42,729 nucleotides of DNA from an uncultured Flavobacteriaceae bacterium (GCA_938029725.1 CALHGE010000029.1:1-42729), one strand, 5' to 3'. Counted from the first letter of the stretch, positions 1-8,403 are shown. The notes: generated from the letters alone by a model not told the origin. Numbers and translations: made by a program.

Positions 1-596
1 GACCAACTAAGAATCCTGATTATGGAATAGGTCTTTTTTACCAGTGGTCATTAACCTACAACGAGTCCGATGCACAAGAACGTATGGATATCTTGCAATC
101 CATATTAGATTTATATTATCCAAATGGAGTGCCTACAGACAGTGGAGTTCCAGATGTATGCTGCTTGCTAGACCCCATGAATGTTAATCTGGTAAACCAA
201 GAAGTGATTGTGACTGGAGGTGTTGAACCTTTTGACATCTCAATCGATACAACTGGCAATGTTCAGACCGTTACGGTGACCGATTTTAATGGTTGTGAAT
301 CTTGGTTTGAATTCTTAATTAATGGTGATAGTGTTTTACCTGAAGATGACTTAAACGGGCTTAGAATCTATCCCATTCCGGCTTCCACGGAAATTAATGT
401 TGAATTGCTAGAAAGCAACAACCAAATAAAAACATTACAACTAAATTCGATTGATGGGAGAATATTAAAACGTTCTATAATAAATGATTCTGCTACTATT
501 TTAGATACATCTACACTAAGTGAAGGAGTATACATATTACTAATAGGTTTAGCAGATGGTAGTTTAATTAATCGTAAAGTGTTGATTTTAAGATGA
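1..596 (+). CDS. C-terminal part of a type IX-secreted protein (partial)
   Basis: The reading frame is open from base 3 to the left edge, so the true start lies outside the window; the ATG at 84 is internal. About 198 residues are visible. The last 80 or so residues form a type A Por secretion sorting domain: a LRIYPIPAS start, a middle strand with LNSIDGRIL, then LSEGVYILLI and a basic end RKVLILR. This family of tails directs proteins through the outer membrane by the type IX system, where the tail is usually cleaved and the protein anchored or released. The preceding segment (TVTDFNGCESWFEF) looks like a SprB or Ig-like repeat remnant. The catalytic or binding part is outside the window, so the cargo function cannot be told. 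Certain as a T9SS cargo, unknown otherwise. Confidence 0.85.
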   Translation, partial: PTKNPDYGIGLFYQWSLTYNESDAQERMDILQSILDLYYPNGVPTDSGVPDVCCLLDPMNVNLVNQEVIVTGGVEPFDISIDTTGNVQTVTVTDFNGCESWFEFLINGDSVLPEDDLNGLRIYPIPASTEINVELLESNNQIKTLQLNSIDGRILKRSIINDSATILDTSTLSEGVYILLIGLADGSLINRKVLILR

Positions 597-916
597 AATA
601 ACTAGTAAAAAAGTAAATAAACCGTGGTAGCATAATTAACTGAAGGGACTAGGTCTATTTCTTTAATAAAAGGAGGTAATATACCACCTGGGGCAGATGA
701 ATGTTAGCCATTAAAAATCGATTGTATTCAAAGGCCAAGTCAATAGTCTTTTTTTTGTTGAAAGAGATTATGGCCAACACACAAATAGAAATGCGTAAAT
801 TAAAGCTATTCTTAAGTTATGTATTGCTGGCGTTAGCAAATATAAGGTAAGTAAATACCTCTAATTTAAAGTATATTGTTACTGGCAACTATATTCCTAT
901 TTTTATGAATAGGGGT
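597..916. other. Gene-poor stretch with insertion-sequence debris
   Basis: No intact gene is visible. The stretch holds the IS21-like remnant at 770-864 and AT-rich sequence. At about 682-699 a short imperfect inverted repeat (AGGAGGT and ACCACCT) is present; whether it belongs to an insertion-sequence end cannot be decided from one copy. Confidence 0.6.
770..864 (+). mobile_element. Decayed IS21-family istA N-terminus
   Basis: From the ATG at 770 the frame reads MANTQIEMRKLKLFLSYV and then goes out of frame. From 823 a second frame reads IAGVSKYKVSKYL and stops at 862-864. Joined, the two resemble the start of IS21-type IstA transposases, in which a MRKLK(Q)-like helix is followed by a helix-turn-helix beginning with a G-(V/L)-S-(K/R)-x-K motif. 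Only about 31 residues remain, with a frameshift at about 821-823 and a stop, so it is dead. No istB and no rest of istA follows. The family assignment rests on motif resemblance over a short span. Confidence 0.5.
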
Positions 917-1462
917 TTAATTCTCTTTTTTATCTTCCTGATTAAAATCAGACGTACTTCCCATTTTGAATTCTTTCATGAGTCCGTTTCCAATTTTTTG
1001 AAAGTCTTCATTTTTGGCCATTTCACGAACTTTAATGGGGTCGAAGTTTCCATTGAAATAGAGGAAAGAACCACGTGTAGTATTGTTGTTGTAAATCAAA
1101 ATCTCTTTAACGGCATTTCGCTTTTCACGTATGGAAACAATATTTCGTTTTTGCTTGTCATTCTTTCGATAGACTTCAATAAATGAACTGCCCGTCATAG
1201 TGTTCATTTGATTGTTTAAGAATTTTGTACGCTCTGGCGTAGCACTTGGAAATTGCATGTAGCGCAAGTCTTTGGTATTTCCGATCAACGAATTCATTTC
1301 AGGGGAAATATTGCCGAGTAGCGACAGCATAAATCTAGGAACACGAACCGCGGTTACTTGGTCGTCGTTTTTATGAGCTTCGTAAAAGGTGTCGATGGAG
1401 TTGTAGCTTCCGCAAGAAGATAGCAGTATTAGGCTAAAAAGGAAAAGTGTTCTCTTGATCAT
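917..1462 (-). CDS. DUF4252-type lipoprotein
   Basis: A 181-residue protein starting at the ATG at 1460-1462. A longer reading from 1549 exists, but the first 29 residues would overlap the 3' end of the pseudouridine synthase gene and lack signal character, whereas MIKRTLFLFSLILLSSCGS is a clean lipoprotein signal with lipobox LSSC. The mature part has the layout of DUF4252 proteins of Bacteroidota: a short helical start, a central region with VRVPRFMLSLLGN, then basic strands (EVYRKNDKQKRN) and a C-terminal KVREMAKNEDF segment. It is presumably anchored in the inner or outer membrane facing the periplasm. Members often lie near ECF sigma factor genes, but none is here. The function is unknown. 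It is the last minus-strand gene of this block, 34 bases downstream of the pseudouridine synthase. Confidence 0.75.
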   Translation of the reverse strand: MIKRTLFLFSLILLSSCGSYNSIDTFYEAHKNDDQVTAVRVPRFMLSLLGNISPEMNSLIGNTKDLRYMQFPSATPERTKFLNNQMNTMTGSSFIEVYRKNDKQKRNIVSIREKRNAVKEILIYNNNTTRGSFLYFNGNFDPIKVREMAKNEDFQKIGNGLMKEFKMGSTSDFNQEDKKEN

Positions 1463-1496
1463 AATATCGTGTTTTGGTTTTTTAATATACCACAAA

Positions 1497-2195
1497 TTAG
1501 CAACAAGCGTTCCAAACTGCATCTTCAGGTGGAGGAGCCAGCAAATCAAGCATCACCTTTTTTACAGGGTGGATGAAAGAGAGACTTCTTGCATGCAAAT
1601 GAATACTGCCATCTTTATTACTTCTGTCAAAACCATATTTCAGATCTCCTTTAATAGGGCAGCCAATTGCAGTCAGTTGTGAACGAATTTGATGATGACG
1701 ACCGGTTTTTAAATCGACTTCTAACAAATAGAACGTATCTAATTTTTGAATCATGCGATACTCTAGAATAGCCTTTTTACTATCAGGCACTTCCTTTCGG
1801 TTTGCGTAAGATTTGTTTTGTTTGGTATTTCGCTTCATCCAATGCGTCAAAGTATCTTCTTGTTTCTCAGGCGGATTCTTTACTACGGCCCAATAGGTTT
1901 TCTTGGCTGCTTTTTCAGCAAATAGTTTGTTTAGGCGAGGCAGTGCTTTTGAAGTTTTTGCAAACACCACAATACCAGAAGTAGGCCGGTCTAAGCGATG
2001 CGCAACACCCAAATAGACATTACCGGGTTTGTTATACTTTTCTTTGATGTACTGTTTAATAATTTCACTCAGTGGTGCGTCTCCTGTTTTGTCGCCTTGA
2101 ACAAGATCTCCAGGTCTTTTGTTGATAGCGATAAGGTGATTATCCTCATAAATAATTTGAAGATTTTTTGCTGTAGAAAGTATTTTTTCTGCCAC
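1497..2195 (-). CDS. RluA-family 23S rRNA or tRNA pseudouridine synthase
   Basis: A 232-residue cytoplasmic enzyme that isomerises uridine to pseudouridine in structural RNA. The family signature HRLDRPTSGIVVFAKT lies at about residues 67-82 and supplies the catalytic Asp; YEDNHLIAINKRPGDLV near the N-terminus and KTGRHHQIRSQL at about 164-175 are the other conserved blocks. There is no N-terminal S4 domain, so this is the short RluA or RluC-like form; the exact RNA target cannot be read from sequence. The start is a GTG at 2193-2195 that overlaps the lspA stop codon by one base, indicating translational coupling. Operon order is panB, lspA, this gene. Confidence 0.88.
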   Translation of the reverse strand: MAEKILSTAKNLQIIYEDNHLIAINKRPGDLVQGDKTGDAPLSEIIKQYIKEKYNKPGNVYLGVAHRLDRPTSGIVVFAKTSKALPRLNKLFAEKAAKKTYWAVVKNPPEKQEDTLTHWMKRNTKQNKSYANRKEVPDSKKAILEYRMIQKLDTFYLLEVDLKTGRHHQIRSQLTAIGCPIKGDLKYGFDRSNKDGSIHLHARSLSFIHPVKKVMLDLLAPPPEDAVWNACC

Positions 2196-2680
2196 TACAT
2201 TTCTAGTTTTCGATAGCGGATACTCAAGAAAAGAATCGCAAGAACGCCCATGGTAACTGAGACATCAGCCATATTAAAAATTCCGGTTTTGACGTATCCT
2301 CCTAAATCAATATAAACAAAATCTGTAACTTCACCATAAGCGATACGGTCAATAAGGTTGCCAATACCACCGCCAATCACACAAGCAAAGGCGAAAACCA
2401 ACCATTTGTTCATATCTGATCTCCTAAGAATTCGAAAAAGGAGTATTAATAATACTAGTACAGGCAAAACCTGCAGAAATATAATTTTTAGAATAGGGGA
2501 GAGCTCTGATCCAAAACCAAGCATGGCGCCGCTATTTTCAACTTTAGTTAAAATAAAGTTTTTACCAACTAGTTCGATAGTTTCATGAGCGTCGATATTT
2601 TTGCGAACCATACTTTTAGATAGCTGGTCACAGCCAATATTTAGCAAAACTAAAAGGATAATGGAGATTCTTTTAATCAT
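2195..2680 (-). CDS. lspA: Lipoprotein signal peptidase (signal peptidase II)
   Basis: A 161-residue inner-membrane aspartyl protease that removes the signal peptide from diacylglyceryl-prolipoproteins. Four hydrophobic segments are visible: about residues 4-16, 60-82, 94-112 and 138-154. Both catalytic Asp motifs are present, GGIGNLIDR at about 102-110 and FNMADVSVT at about 134-142, along with the conserved VENSGAMLGFGS loop (NxGAxxG). The length is normal for the family. It lies 24 bases after panB and overlaps the next gene by one base, so it is the middle gene of a three-gene operon. The window encodes several lipoproteins that need such an enzyme. Flavobacteria can carry a second, longer lspA; this cannot be judged here. 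Confidence 0.93.
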   Translation of the reverse strand: MIKRISIILLVLLNIGCDQLSKSMVRKNIDAHETIELVGKNFILTKVENSGAMLGFGSELSPILKIIFLQVLPVLVLLILLFRILRRSDMNKWLVFAFACVIGGGIGNLIDRIAYGEVTDFVYIDLGGYVKTGIFNMADVSVTMGVLAILFLSIRYRKLEM

Positions 2681-2704
2681 ATTTTCATTTTCCTAACTCC
2701 CTAA

Positions 2705-3523
2705 TTAATACTGCTCATCATCACTAGGAAAATCACGACTCTTCACATCAGCAACATATTGACCGATAGCATTTCCCATTTCTTCATATAAGTTCATATA
2801 TCTCCTCAAAAACCGAGGATTGAATTCATGTGTCATTCCTAAGAGGTCATGAACGACTAATACTTGGCCGTCGGCATATTTACCACCGCCGATTCCGATA
2901 GTAGGAATGGATAGACTTTCAGAGACTTTTTTCGTTAATTGCGCTGGAATTTTTTCCACAACGATTGCAAAGCAGCCTAATTTTTCTAGAAGCTTTGCAT
3001 CTTCTATTAGCTGTTCTGCCTCTTCCTCTTCCTTAGCGCGAACGGTATAGGTTCCAAATTTATAGATAGACTGTGGAGTAAGTCCCAAATGCCCCATTAC
3101 TGGAATTCCGGCTGCTAGTATTCGTTTTACAGATTCTTTGATTTCTGCGCCACCCTCTACCTTTACAGCATGCGCACCACTTTCTTTCATAATACGAATT
3201 GCTGAACGTAAAGCTTCTTTGGGGTCACTCTGATAACTTCCGAAGGGAATATCAACCACCACTAAAGCACGGTCAACAGCTCGAATTACCGATTGCGCAT
3301 GATAAATCATCTGATCAAGTGTAATGGGTAAAGTAGTCTCATGACCGGCCATGACATTACTGGCAGAATCACCTACTAAGATTACATCTACATTGGCTGC
3401 ATCAACAATTTTTGCCATAGAATAATCATAGGCAGTAAGCATAGAGATTTTCTCTCCATTCTTTTTCATATCTACAAGCGATTTCACGGTAACACGTTTA
3501 TACTCTTTCTTAGCAACTGACAT
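2705..3523 (-). CDS. panB: 3-methyl-2-oxobutanoate hydroxymethyltransferase
   Basis: The enzyme makes ketopantoate from 2-oxoisovalerate and methylene-tetrahydrofolate, the first committed step of pantothenate and CoA synthesis. The 272-residue length matches the family. Visible motifs are the N-terminal [12 protein letters not shown], the metal-binding [45 protein letters not shown] and the late [15 protein letters not shown]. It is a TIM-barrel, decameric cytoplasmic enzyme in known members. It leads an operon with lspA and the pseudouridine synthase. Upstream on the minus strand, at about 20 bases from the start, lies TACTTTTA, similar to the Bacteroidota -7 element TAnnTTTG but with a final A. 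Confidence 0.95.
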   Translation of the reverse strand: MSVAKKEYKRVTVKSLVDMKKNGEKISMLTAYDYSMAKIVDAANVDVILVGDSASNVMAGHETTLPITLDQMIYHAQSVIRAVDRALVVVDIPFGSYQSDPKEALRSAIRIMKESGAHAVKVEGGAEIKESVKRILAAGIPVMGHLGLTPQSIYKFGTYTVRAKEEEEAEQLIEDAKLLEKLGCFAIVVEKIPAQLTKKVSESLSIPTIGIGGGKYADGQVLVVHDLLGMTHEFNPRFLRRYMNLYEEMGNAIGQYVADVKSRDFPSDDEQY

Positions 3524-3706
3524 TTAAATTTGTTTTGGTGCGTTAAAAGTAAGGAGATTTCCTTAGAATATTGGATTGTTCGATTGCTGGATTTTTTGAT
3601 TTGATTAATATTTTTTTTTTAGGATTGTTAGCTTGAATTTCGACACCGTAAAAGCTGAAGCGCTATCGACTGTCTGGGGGAATGATTATAAGAGCGACTA
3701 ATTTCC

Positions 3707-3714
3707 TATTTTTG
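3707..3714 (+). promoter_or_regulatory. Bacteroidota-type -7 element before the NTF2-like gene
   Basis: The sequence TATTTTTG fits TAnnTTTG exactly and ends 16 bases before the ATG at 3731. No convincing -33 TTTG is seen 17-23 bases upstream, so this is a half-supported promoter. Confidence 0.5.
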
Positions 3715-3730
3715 AAGAAATCCAATTAAA

Positions 3731-4186
3731 ATGAAACTGCTATTAATTTTTGGAATACTGCTGTTAACGATGCATTCTTCAGCCCAAGATTCAGAACAAT
3801 ATGCAGTACAGAAAACCATAGAAGCTTTTTTTAATGGATTTCATCAGCAAGATTCTATTGCGATAAAAAAAACGGTAGCCAATGGCATCATACTGCAAAC
3901 TATCGCTAAAGATTCTTCTGGAAAGAATTATGTAAAAACAGAAGACTTCTCAACATTTATCAAAAGCATCATAGGCATTCCAGAAACGATGAAATTTAAG
4001 GAGACTATAAAATCCTATGCTATTCAAGTTGACGGACCAATGGCAAATGCTTGGACCGCATATGAATTTCATGTCGATGATGCCTTCAGCCATTGCGGTG
4101 TAAATTCATTTCAACTACTAAAGCAAGAAGATGCCTGGAAGATTATTTATCTAATTGACACACGGCGGAAGGAGGGATGTGAATAA
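3731..4186 (+). CDS. Secreted NTF2-like / SnoaL-like protein
   Basis: A 151-residue protein with a signal peptide (MKLLLIFGILLLTMHSSAQ, cleavage likely after SSAQ). The mature part of about 130 residues follows the cone-shaped NTF2 pattern: an N-terminal helix VQKTIEAFFNGFHQQDS, then strands with ANAWTAYEFHVDD, FSHCGVNSFQLL and DAWKIIYLIDTRRKE. This resembles the putative lumazine-binding or DUF4440-like group of nuclear transport factor 2 proteins found exported in Bacteroidota. No catalytic residues can be named. The gene stands alone between a divergent panB operon and convergent sugar-oxidation genes. Function unknown. Confidence 0.7.
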   Translation: MKLLLIFGILLLTMHSSAQDSEQYAVQKTIEAFFNGFHQQDSIAIKKTVANGIILQTIAKDSSGKNYVKTEDFSTFIKSIIGIPETMKFKETIKSYAIQVDGPMANAWTAYEFHVDDAFSHCGVNSFQLLKQEDAWKIIYLIDTRRKEGCE

Positions 4187-4217
4187 AGAAGCACCCCAGG
4201 TATAAGGGTGCTTCTTT
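4185..4217. terminator. Strong hairpin between convergent genes
   Basis: AAAGAAGCACCC at 4185-4196 pairs perfectly with GGGTGCTTCTTT at 4206-4217 around a 9-base loop. The stem starts within the stop codon of the upstream gene and is flanked by A and T tracts on the two sides, as expected of a bidirectional rho-independent terminator. Confidence 0.85.
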
Positions 4218-4223
4218 AGATAT

Positions 4224-4263
4224 TTCATTACTAAGAAGCAATCTCTTGCTTGTTAGTAATGAA
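4224..4263. repeat. Second long perfect hairpin (18-pair-position palindrome)
   Basis: TTCATTACTAA (4224-4234) pairs with TTAGTAATGAA (4253-4263), and the inner AAGCAA (4236-4241) pairs with TTGCTT (4246-4251) around the loop TCTC, with a single G-G mismatch. It is longer and more regular than a normal terminator and lies only 6 bases from the first hairpin. It could be the terminator of the minus-strand sugar genes or a palindromic repeat element. Confidence 0.6.
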
Positions 4264-4304
4264 TTAACAGCGTTCTTTTCTGTGCTCGTAATGATGTTTT
4301 TTAT

Positions 4305-5639
4305 TTAAAACTCCCGATAGGTAGCATCTAAATATTGATTTGCTTCTTCTTCAACAAATCTAGCATTTTCACTATCCCAATGTAAAGTTTGATTTGGAAA
4401 ACGCCCGGCTATTGTTCCTAATAAAATAGTTTCGGTTAGGCGAGAAGCATAAGAAAATGGGGCAGATACTTCTGCCTTCCCTAAACAAGCATCTACAAAC
4501 TGATGATAGTGTTTTGGACTTTCTGCCGCATAATCGCGAACCGGCTCACCTAAATTTTGAGCAGCTATTTGATCTGAAATATCAACGAATTCTCCATTGA
4601 CAATCAATTGTGGTAATTTTTGAAAGTGGGGCAAATAGAATTTCCCCTTCTCACCAATAAACATTGCTCCTTGGTCATTAAGTGCTTCTCCACCAGGCAG
4701 CATTAAGTCTTCACGTTGTTTGTCAGCGTCTACACCATCATACCATACCCATTTTAGCGTATCAGCGGTATACTTGGTACCTGGAAATTCATAGGTTACC
4801 ATATTTTGTTCTGGATATCCGAATCCGTTTGGTTTTCTGCAATTTGTAGTAATCGTAGTGGGCACATCTAATTCTAGTGCATTATAAGGAGTATCAAAAA
4901 TATGAACCCCCATATCACCTAGAGTTCCACAACCATAATCAACTAATTTTCTCCAATTACCTGGGTGATAGACCTCTTTTTTATAAGCTTTTTCTGCTGC
5001 GGTACCCAACCAGAGGTTCCAGTCTAGATGTGCGGGTACTGGATCACTCCCTTCAGGCGCAGCGCCGTCATAGCCCCAGTTTTTAGGAGACCAAGCACGA
5101 ACAGTGCTTACTTTTCCTATAATACCAGATTGAATTAGTTGCGTTGCTAATTTATAGTCGTAAAAAGAATGGACTTGAATTCCCATTTGGGTAACCAAAC
5201 CTTTGTCTTCTGCCATTTTTCTCATCGCCCTTGCTTCACTTACATGGTGTGTGAGAGGTTTTTGGCAATAGACGGGCTTATCCATTTTCATAGCCATCAT
5301 TGAAGCTGGTGCATGGGTATGATCAGGAGTAGAAACCACAACAGCATCAATCTTCTTCTTCATTTCAGTCAGCATCACTCTATAATCTGAATATATTTTG
5401 GCTTTCGGATGTAATTTTTGCGCGGCAGCTAGATTATTTGCGTCCACGTCACATAAGGCAACAACATCTACTTGGGCATGTGAAGAAATGGCATTTAAAT
5501 CTTCTCCTCCCATATTACCGACTCCTATGTGAGCAGTTCTTAAGCGTTTGTCTTTATTTGAAAAGGCCCAAGCTCCGGTTGGAAGCAAAGCAGCCGAAGA
5601 TACTACCGCAGTCTTTTTTAAGAATTCTCGTTTGTTCAT
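4305..5639 (-). CDS. Tat-exported Gfo/Idh/MocA oxidoreductase
   Basis: A 444-residue NAD(P)-dependent sugar oxidoreductase. The N-terminus MNKREFLKKTAVVSSAALL is a twin-arginine-like export signal (K-R-E-F-L-K form), predicting a folded cofactor-bound enzyme in the periplasm. The Rossmann GVGNMGGEDL lies at about residues 38-47, CDVDANN at 63-69, VVSTPDHTHAPAS at about 100-112, and YCQKPLTHHV at about 122-131 is the family's EKP-like motif with Q in place of E. A C-terminal Gfo/Idh alpha/beta domain follows. It sits 17 bases downstream of a DUF1080 gene, a pairing known from Bacteroides 3-keto-glucoside pathways in which a Gfo/Idh enzyme oxidises C3 of a sugar and a DUF1080 enzyme cleaves the glycoside. 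The exact substrate is unknown. Confidence 0.87.
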   Translation of the reverse strand: MNKREFLKKTAVVSSAALLPTGAWAFSNKDKRLRTAHIGVGNMGGEDLNAISSHAQVDVVALCDVDANNLAAAQKLHPKAKIYSDYRVMLTEMKKKIDAVVVSTPDHTHAPASMMAMKMDKPVYCQKPLTHHVSEARAMRKMAEDKGLVTQMGIQVHSFYDYKLATQLIQSGIIGKVSTVRAWSPKNWGYDGAAPEGSDPVPAHLDWNLWLGTAAEKAYKKEVYHPGNWRKLVDYGCGTLGDMGVHIFDTPYNALELDVPTTITTNCRKPNGFGYPEQNMVTYEFPGTKYTADTLKWVWYDGVDADKQREDLMLPGGEALNDQGAMFIGEKGKFYLPHFQKLPQLIVNGEFVDISDQIAAQNLGEPVRDYAAESPKHYHQFVDACLGKAEVSAPFSYASRLTETILLGTIAGRFPNQTLHWDSENARFVEEEANQYLDATYREF

Positions 5640-5656
5640 ATGTGGATTTTGTTCGG

Positions 5657-6415
5657 TTATAATTTTTTAATTTTCAAGTTTCGCAACCATAAGGGGCTAT
5701 CGTGATCTTGTATCGCAATGTAGCCGGACTTAAAAGTACCATATTTTGGGAAATTTTTCCATTTCCCTTCTTTTTTTCGTTTTTCCCAGTCTTCTGACCA
5801 GGGTTCAAAACTCAGTAATTTCTTGCCATTGAGCCAATGTTCTACTTTTTTTGGAGTGAAAATGATACGAGAATTATTCCATTCCATCGCTGGTTTTATG
5901 ATTTTCTGAGCTTCATCAGGTAGGTGCATGGCATAGTCAGCACCGGTTTTTTGCCAAGGTTCTAATGATGCCTGATTAATTTCTTCCCATTTTAAATCAT
6001 CAAGCATTTGATACTCAGGAGAAACCTCTGGTGGGCTCCAATCGCCCTCTTGTAAGTGATAGAGCATTCCGCTATTGCCCCCTTCAGGAATTTTCCATTC
6101 CCAGCGTAATTCAAAATTATCAAATTCTTCAGCAGCATAGATAATGTCCTTACCACCTTTGCGCTCTTCTTCTGTTCGTTTTTCAGTATCAAAAGTTAGT
6201 GCTCCATTTTCGATCAGCCATTGCGGAGGAAGGTCCTCACCATTGTAGGCGCGCCAGCCATCTGTATTGGTGCCGTCGAATAGATAAAGCCATTCATCTG
6301 CCTTCGAAATAGCTTCTGGAACAGTGGTTTGGGTATCTAAATTTTCAGGCTTTTTATCTGTTTTACAAGATATCAGCATCAACATTGATAGCAATAGGAT
6401 TGAAAATATTTTCAT
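5657..6415 (-). CDS. DUF1080 (3-keto-disaccharide hydrolase-like) lipoprotein
   Basis: A 252-residue lipoprotein; signal MKIFSILLLSMLMLISC with the lipobox Cys at about residue 17. The mature domain is a jelly-roll of the DUF1080 / 3-keto-disaccharide hydrolase family: the opening LFDGTNTDGWRAYNG, then FDNFELRWEWKIPEGGNSGM, the YQMLDD strand, the VEHWLNGKKLLSFE strand and the ending GYIAIQDHDSPLWLRNLKI. Characterised relatives cleave 3-keto-glycosides or 3-keto-glucosinolates by elimination or hydrolysis. It is likely the first gene of a two-gene operon with the oxidoreductase, placing both reactions in the periplasm or on the cell surface. No SusC/D pair or glycosidase is adjacent, so the substrate may come from another locus. 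Confidence 0.88.
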   Translation of the reverse strand: MKIFSILLLSMLMLISCKTDKKPENLDTQTTVPEAISKADEWLYLFDGTNTDGWRAYNGEDLPPQWLIENGALTFDTEKRTEEERKGGKDIIYAAEEFDNFELRWEWKIPEGGNSGMLYHLQEGDWSPPEVSPEYQMLDDLKWEEINQASLEPWQKTGADYAMHLPDEAQKIIKPAMEWNNSRIIFTPKKVEHWLNGKKLLSFEPWSEDWEKRKKEGKWKNFPKYGTFKSGYIAIQDHDSPLWLRNLKIKKL

Positions 6416-6481
6416 AGAAATCTAATTAAAGCATAGGTGCACCTCTAAATATAGGAATTTCAATCCAACCCTATTGACCGG

Positions 6482-6516
6482 TGATCATAAATAAGATGAT
6501 CAACTTCTAATTAGAA
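6482..6516. promoter_or_regulatory. Two adjacent palindromes upstream of the DUF1080 operon
   Basis: TGATCAT (6482-6488) and ATGATCA (6496-6502) form a perfect inverted repeat with a 7-base spacer, followed at 6505-6516 by the perfect palindrome TTCTAATTAGAA. They lie between the sdaA stop and the DUF1080 start, both minus-strand genes, so they could be operators of the sugar operon or the end structure of sdaA. There is no U run after them on either strand. Confidence 0.35.
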
Positions 6517-6547
6517 ATTTTACGAGAAGCTAGGGCATGTAGTGAAA

Positions 6548-7975
6548 TTAGCAATCACTCAAGAAAACCCCAACAGCAAGTCCGCCTTCAGAAGTTTCCT
6601 TGTATTTAGAATTCATGTCTTTTGCCGTTTCCCACATGGTCTGAACTACTTTGTCTAATGGAACTTTAGCATCTGCTGGATTTGAATCGAGGGCTAATTC
6701 TGCAGCATTAATAGCTTTGATGGCTCCCATTGAATTTCGTTCGATGCACGGTATTTGTACTAAGCCCCCAATGGGGTCGCAAGTGAGGCCTAAGTGATGC
6801 TCCATGGCTATTTCGGCAGCCATTAAAACTTGTTCAGGTGTTCCGCCCAGTAGTTCGGTTAAAGCTCCTGCCGCCATGGCAGAAGACACTCCAATTTCAG
6901 CTTGACAACCGCCCATAGCTGCGGAAATTGTCGCTCCTTTTTTAAAGATGCTTCCAATTTCTCCGGAGACCAATAAAAACCTTTTGATATGGTCAAAATT
7001 TGCCTCATGGTTTTCAATTACCAGGTAATACATTAATACGGCAGGGATTACTCCGGCGCTGCCATTCGTGGGCGCAGTAACTACACGGCCCAAAGATGCA
7101 TTTACTTCATTAACAGAGAGCGCAAAACAACTTACCCATTTCAAGATTTGTCGAAATTTAACTTCAGTTTTTCGAATGGTTTGTAACCAGCTGTTATGAG
7201 AATCATAGCTGCCAGCGTTAAGCATTAATCGCTTGTGTATGTCAAAGGCTCGGCGACGTACATTTAGGCCACCAGGCAACTGTCCTTCGGTGTGACATCC
7301 GATGTACATGCATTCTAACATTGTATTCCATATCTTCAGTATTTGATCGTCAATTTCGGTATCGGATCGCAGTGAGCGTTCGTTTTCAAGCACGATCTCC
7401 GAAATAGATTTGTTCTCTTTTGTACAGAAGGCCAAAAGCTCATCTCCTCTATGAATTGGAAATGGAAAGGTATTAAAGGTTTCGATTTTCTTTTTGGCAT
7501 TTTTGCGTTCCTCTACAACCACAAAACCACCTCCGATAGAATAATATTTTTTAGATTGCTTTGTGCCGTCATCAAGAGTCGCTTCGAATTTGATGCCGTT
7601 AGCATGAAATGGCAAAAAATTTCTGTTGAAAATAATATCTTCTTGTGAATTAAAAAAGACTTGCCTTTCTCCGCCAAAATTCAGTGCTTTCGTTTCTTTT
7701 ATATCGGCTACAATACTATGGATGTCTTCTACCGGAATTTCCACAGGGTCAGTACCTGAAAGCCCAAGCATAATGGCATAATCTGTAGCATGCCCTTTGC
7801 CAGTTAAGGAAAGTGAACCGTACACATGTACTTTAATTTTTTGAACCTTACTAAAGCGTTCAGCTGATTTTAATTCGGAAATCCAGCGTTCTGCAGCGCG
7901 CCAAGGGCCAAGGGTATGAGAACTTGATGGGCCGATGCCAATCTTGAGCATGTCGAAAATACTAATACACTCCAT
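6548..7975 (-). CDS. sdaA: L-serine ammonia-lyase, single-chain iron-sulfur form
   Basis: The enzyme deaminates L-serine to pyruvate and ammonia using a [4Fe-4S] cluster in the cytoplasm. At 475 residues it is the single-chain form with fused beta and alpha domains. The beta domain opens with [20 protein letters not shown] (substrate-binding SSSH). The alpha domain holds [18 protein letters not shown], then three Cys in conserved settings, [16 protein letters not shown] and IPCIERN, which are the cluster ligands in the family. The C-terminus ends in a Cys (FLSDC), as in characterised type II enzymes, where the tail Cys occupies the fourth iron. It is monocistronic, 132 bases upstream of the DUF1080 gene. 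Confidence 0.95.
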   Translation of the reverse strand: MECISIFDMLKIGIGPSSSHTLGPWRAAERWISELKSAERFSKVQKIKVHVYGSLSLTGKGHATDYAIMLGLSGTDPVEIPVEDIHSIVADIKETKALNFGGERQVFFNSQEDIIFNRNFLPFHANGIKFEATLDDGTKQSKKYYSIGGGFVVVEERKNAKKKIETFNTFPFPIHRGDELLAFCTKENKSISEIVLENERSLRSDTEIDDQILKIWNTMLECMYIGCHTEGQLPGGLNVRRRAFDIHKRLMLNAGSYDSHNSWLQTIRKTEVKFRQILKWVSCFALSVNEVNASLGRVVTAPTNGSAGVIPAVLMYYLVIENHEANFDHIKRFLLVSGEIGSIFKKGATISAAMGGCQAEIGVSSAMAAGALTELLGGTPEQVLMAAEIAMEHHLGLTCDPIGGLVQIPCIERNSMGAIKAINAAELALDSNPADAKVPLDKVVQTMWETAKDMNSKYKETSEGGLAVGVFLSDC

Positions 7976-8057
7976 AGTAAAGGTTGTTTAAGGTAAAGTA
8001 AAAGTAGTTTTATTCTTGGATTGAACTGAGAAATTGAGAAGGATTAATTTTAATTTT

Positions 8058-8403
8058 TTATTTAGCAAGAAGCGGTAAACGTTTTACGAAATGATAGGTT
8101 CGCGCCAACCAAATACATTCTTTGAATTCTTCTTTTGCCACTTCATCTTCCAAATCAAATATAATAGCGCGATTGGTTTCAGTTTTAAAGAGATCGCCAG
8201 GCAATTTCTTAAAATTTTGAGCAACTTGGAAGTATAGTTAATATACCAATTTCCTTGGCAGTTTCTATAATGAATTCTCGCAAAGAGTTCAATTTTGCTG
8301 CTAGTAGTATTGGATAGCCTTTGAACTTAAGATGAATTTTAGAATCTTTATATAGACGTTCTTCTATGGTACTGCTATCCTCTTTAATCGTAGACCTATT
8401 CAA
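8058..8403 (-). pseudogene. Frameshifted small hypothetical gene
   Basis: Two adjacent frames fit one protein. The first runs from a TTG at 8401-8403 through IHLKFKGYPILLAAKLNSLREFI to KEIGIL and then stops at 8209. The second, in the +1 frame, continues with LYFQVAQNFKKLPGDLF and ends RLPLLAK with a stop at 8058-8060. The total span is one base more than a multiple of three, so removing one A in the TTAACTA run at about 8240 would restore an unbroken chain of about 114 residues. No ATG start is seen. I do not recognise the family; it looks soluble. It is either a recent pseudogene, a sequencing error or programmed frameshifting. Confidence 0.5.

Noticed and set aside
1455..2588. Plus-strand frames opposite the pseudouridine synthase and lspA genes
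   Set aside because: The minus-strand genes carry clear family motifs and these antisense frames do not.
2640..2680. LspA N-terminus (LLNIGC) looks like a lipobox
   Set aside because: The Cys precedes the conserved DQ-x-K of the first membrane helix of LspA; it is coincidental resemblance inside a polytopic protein.
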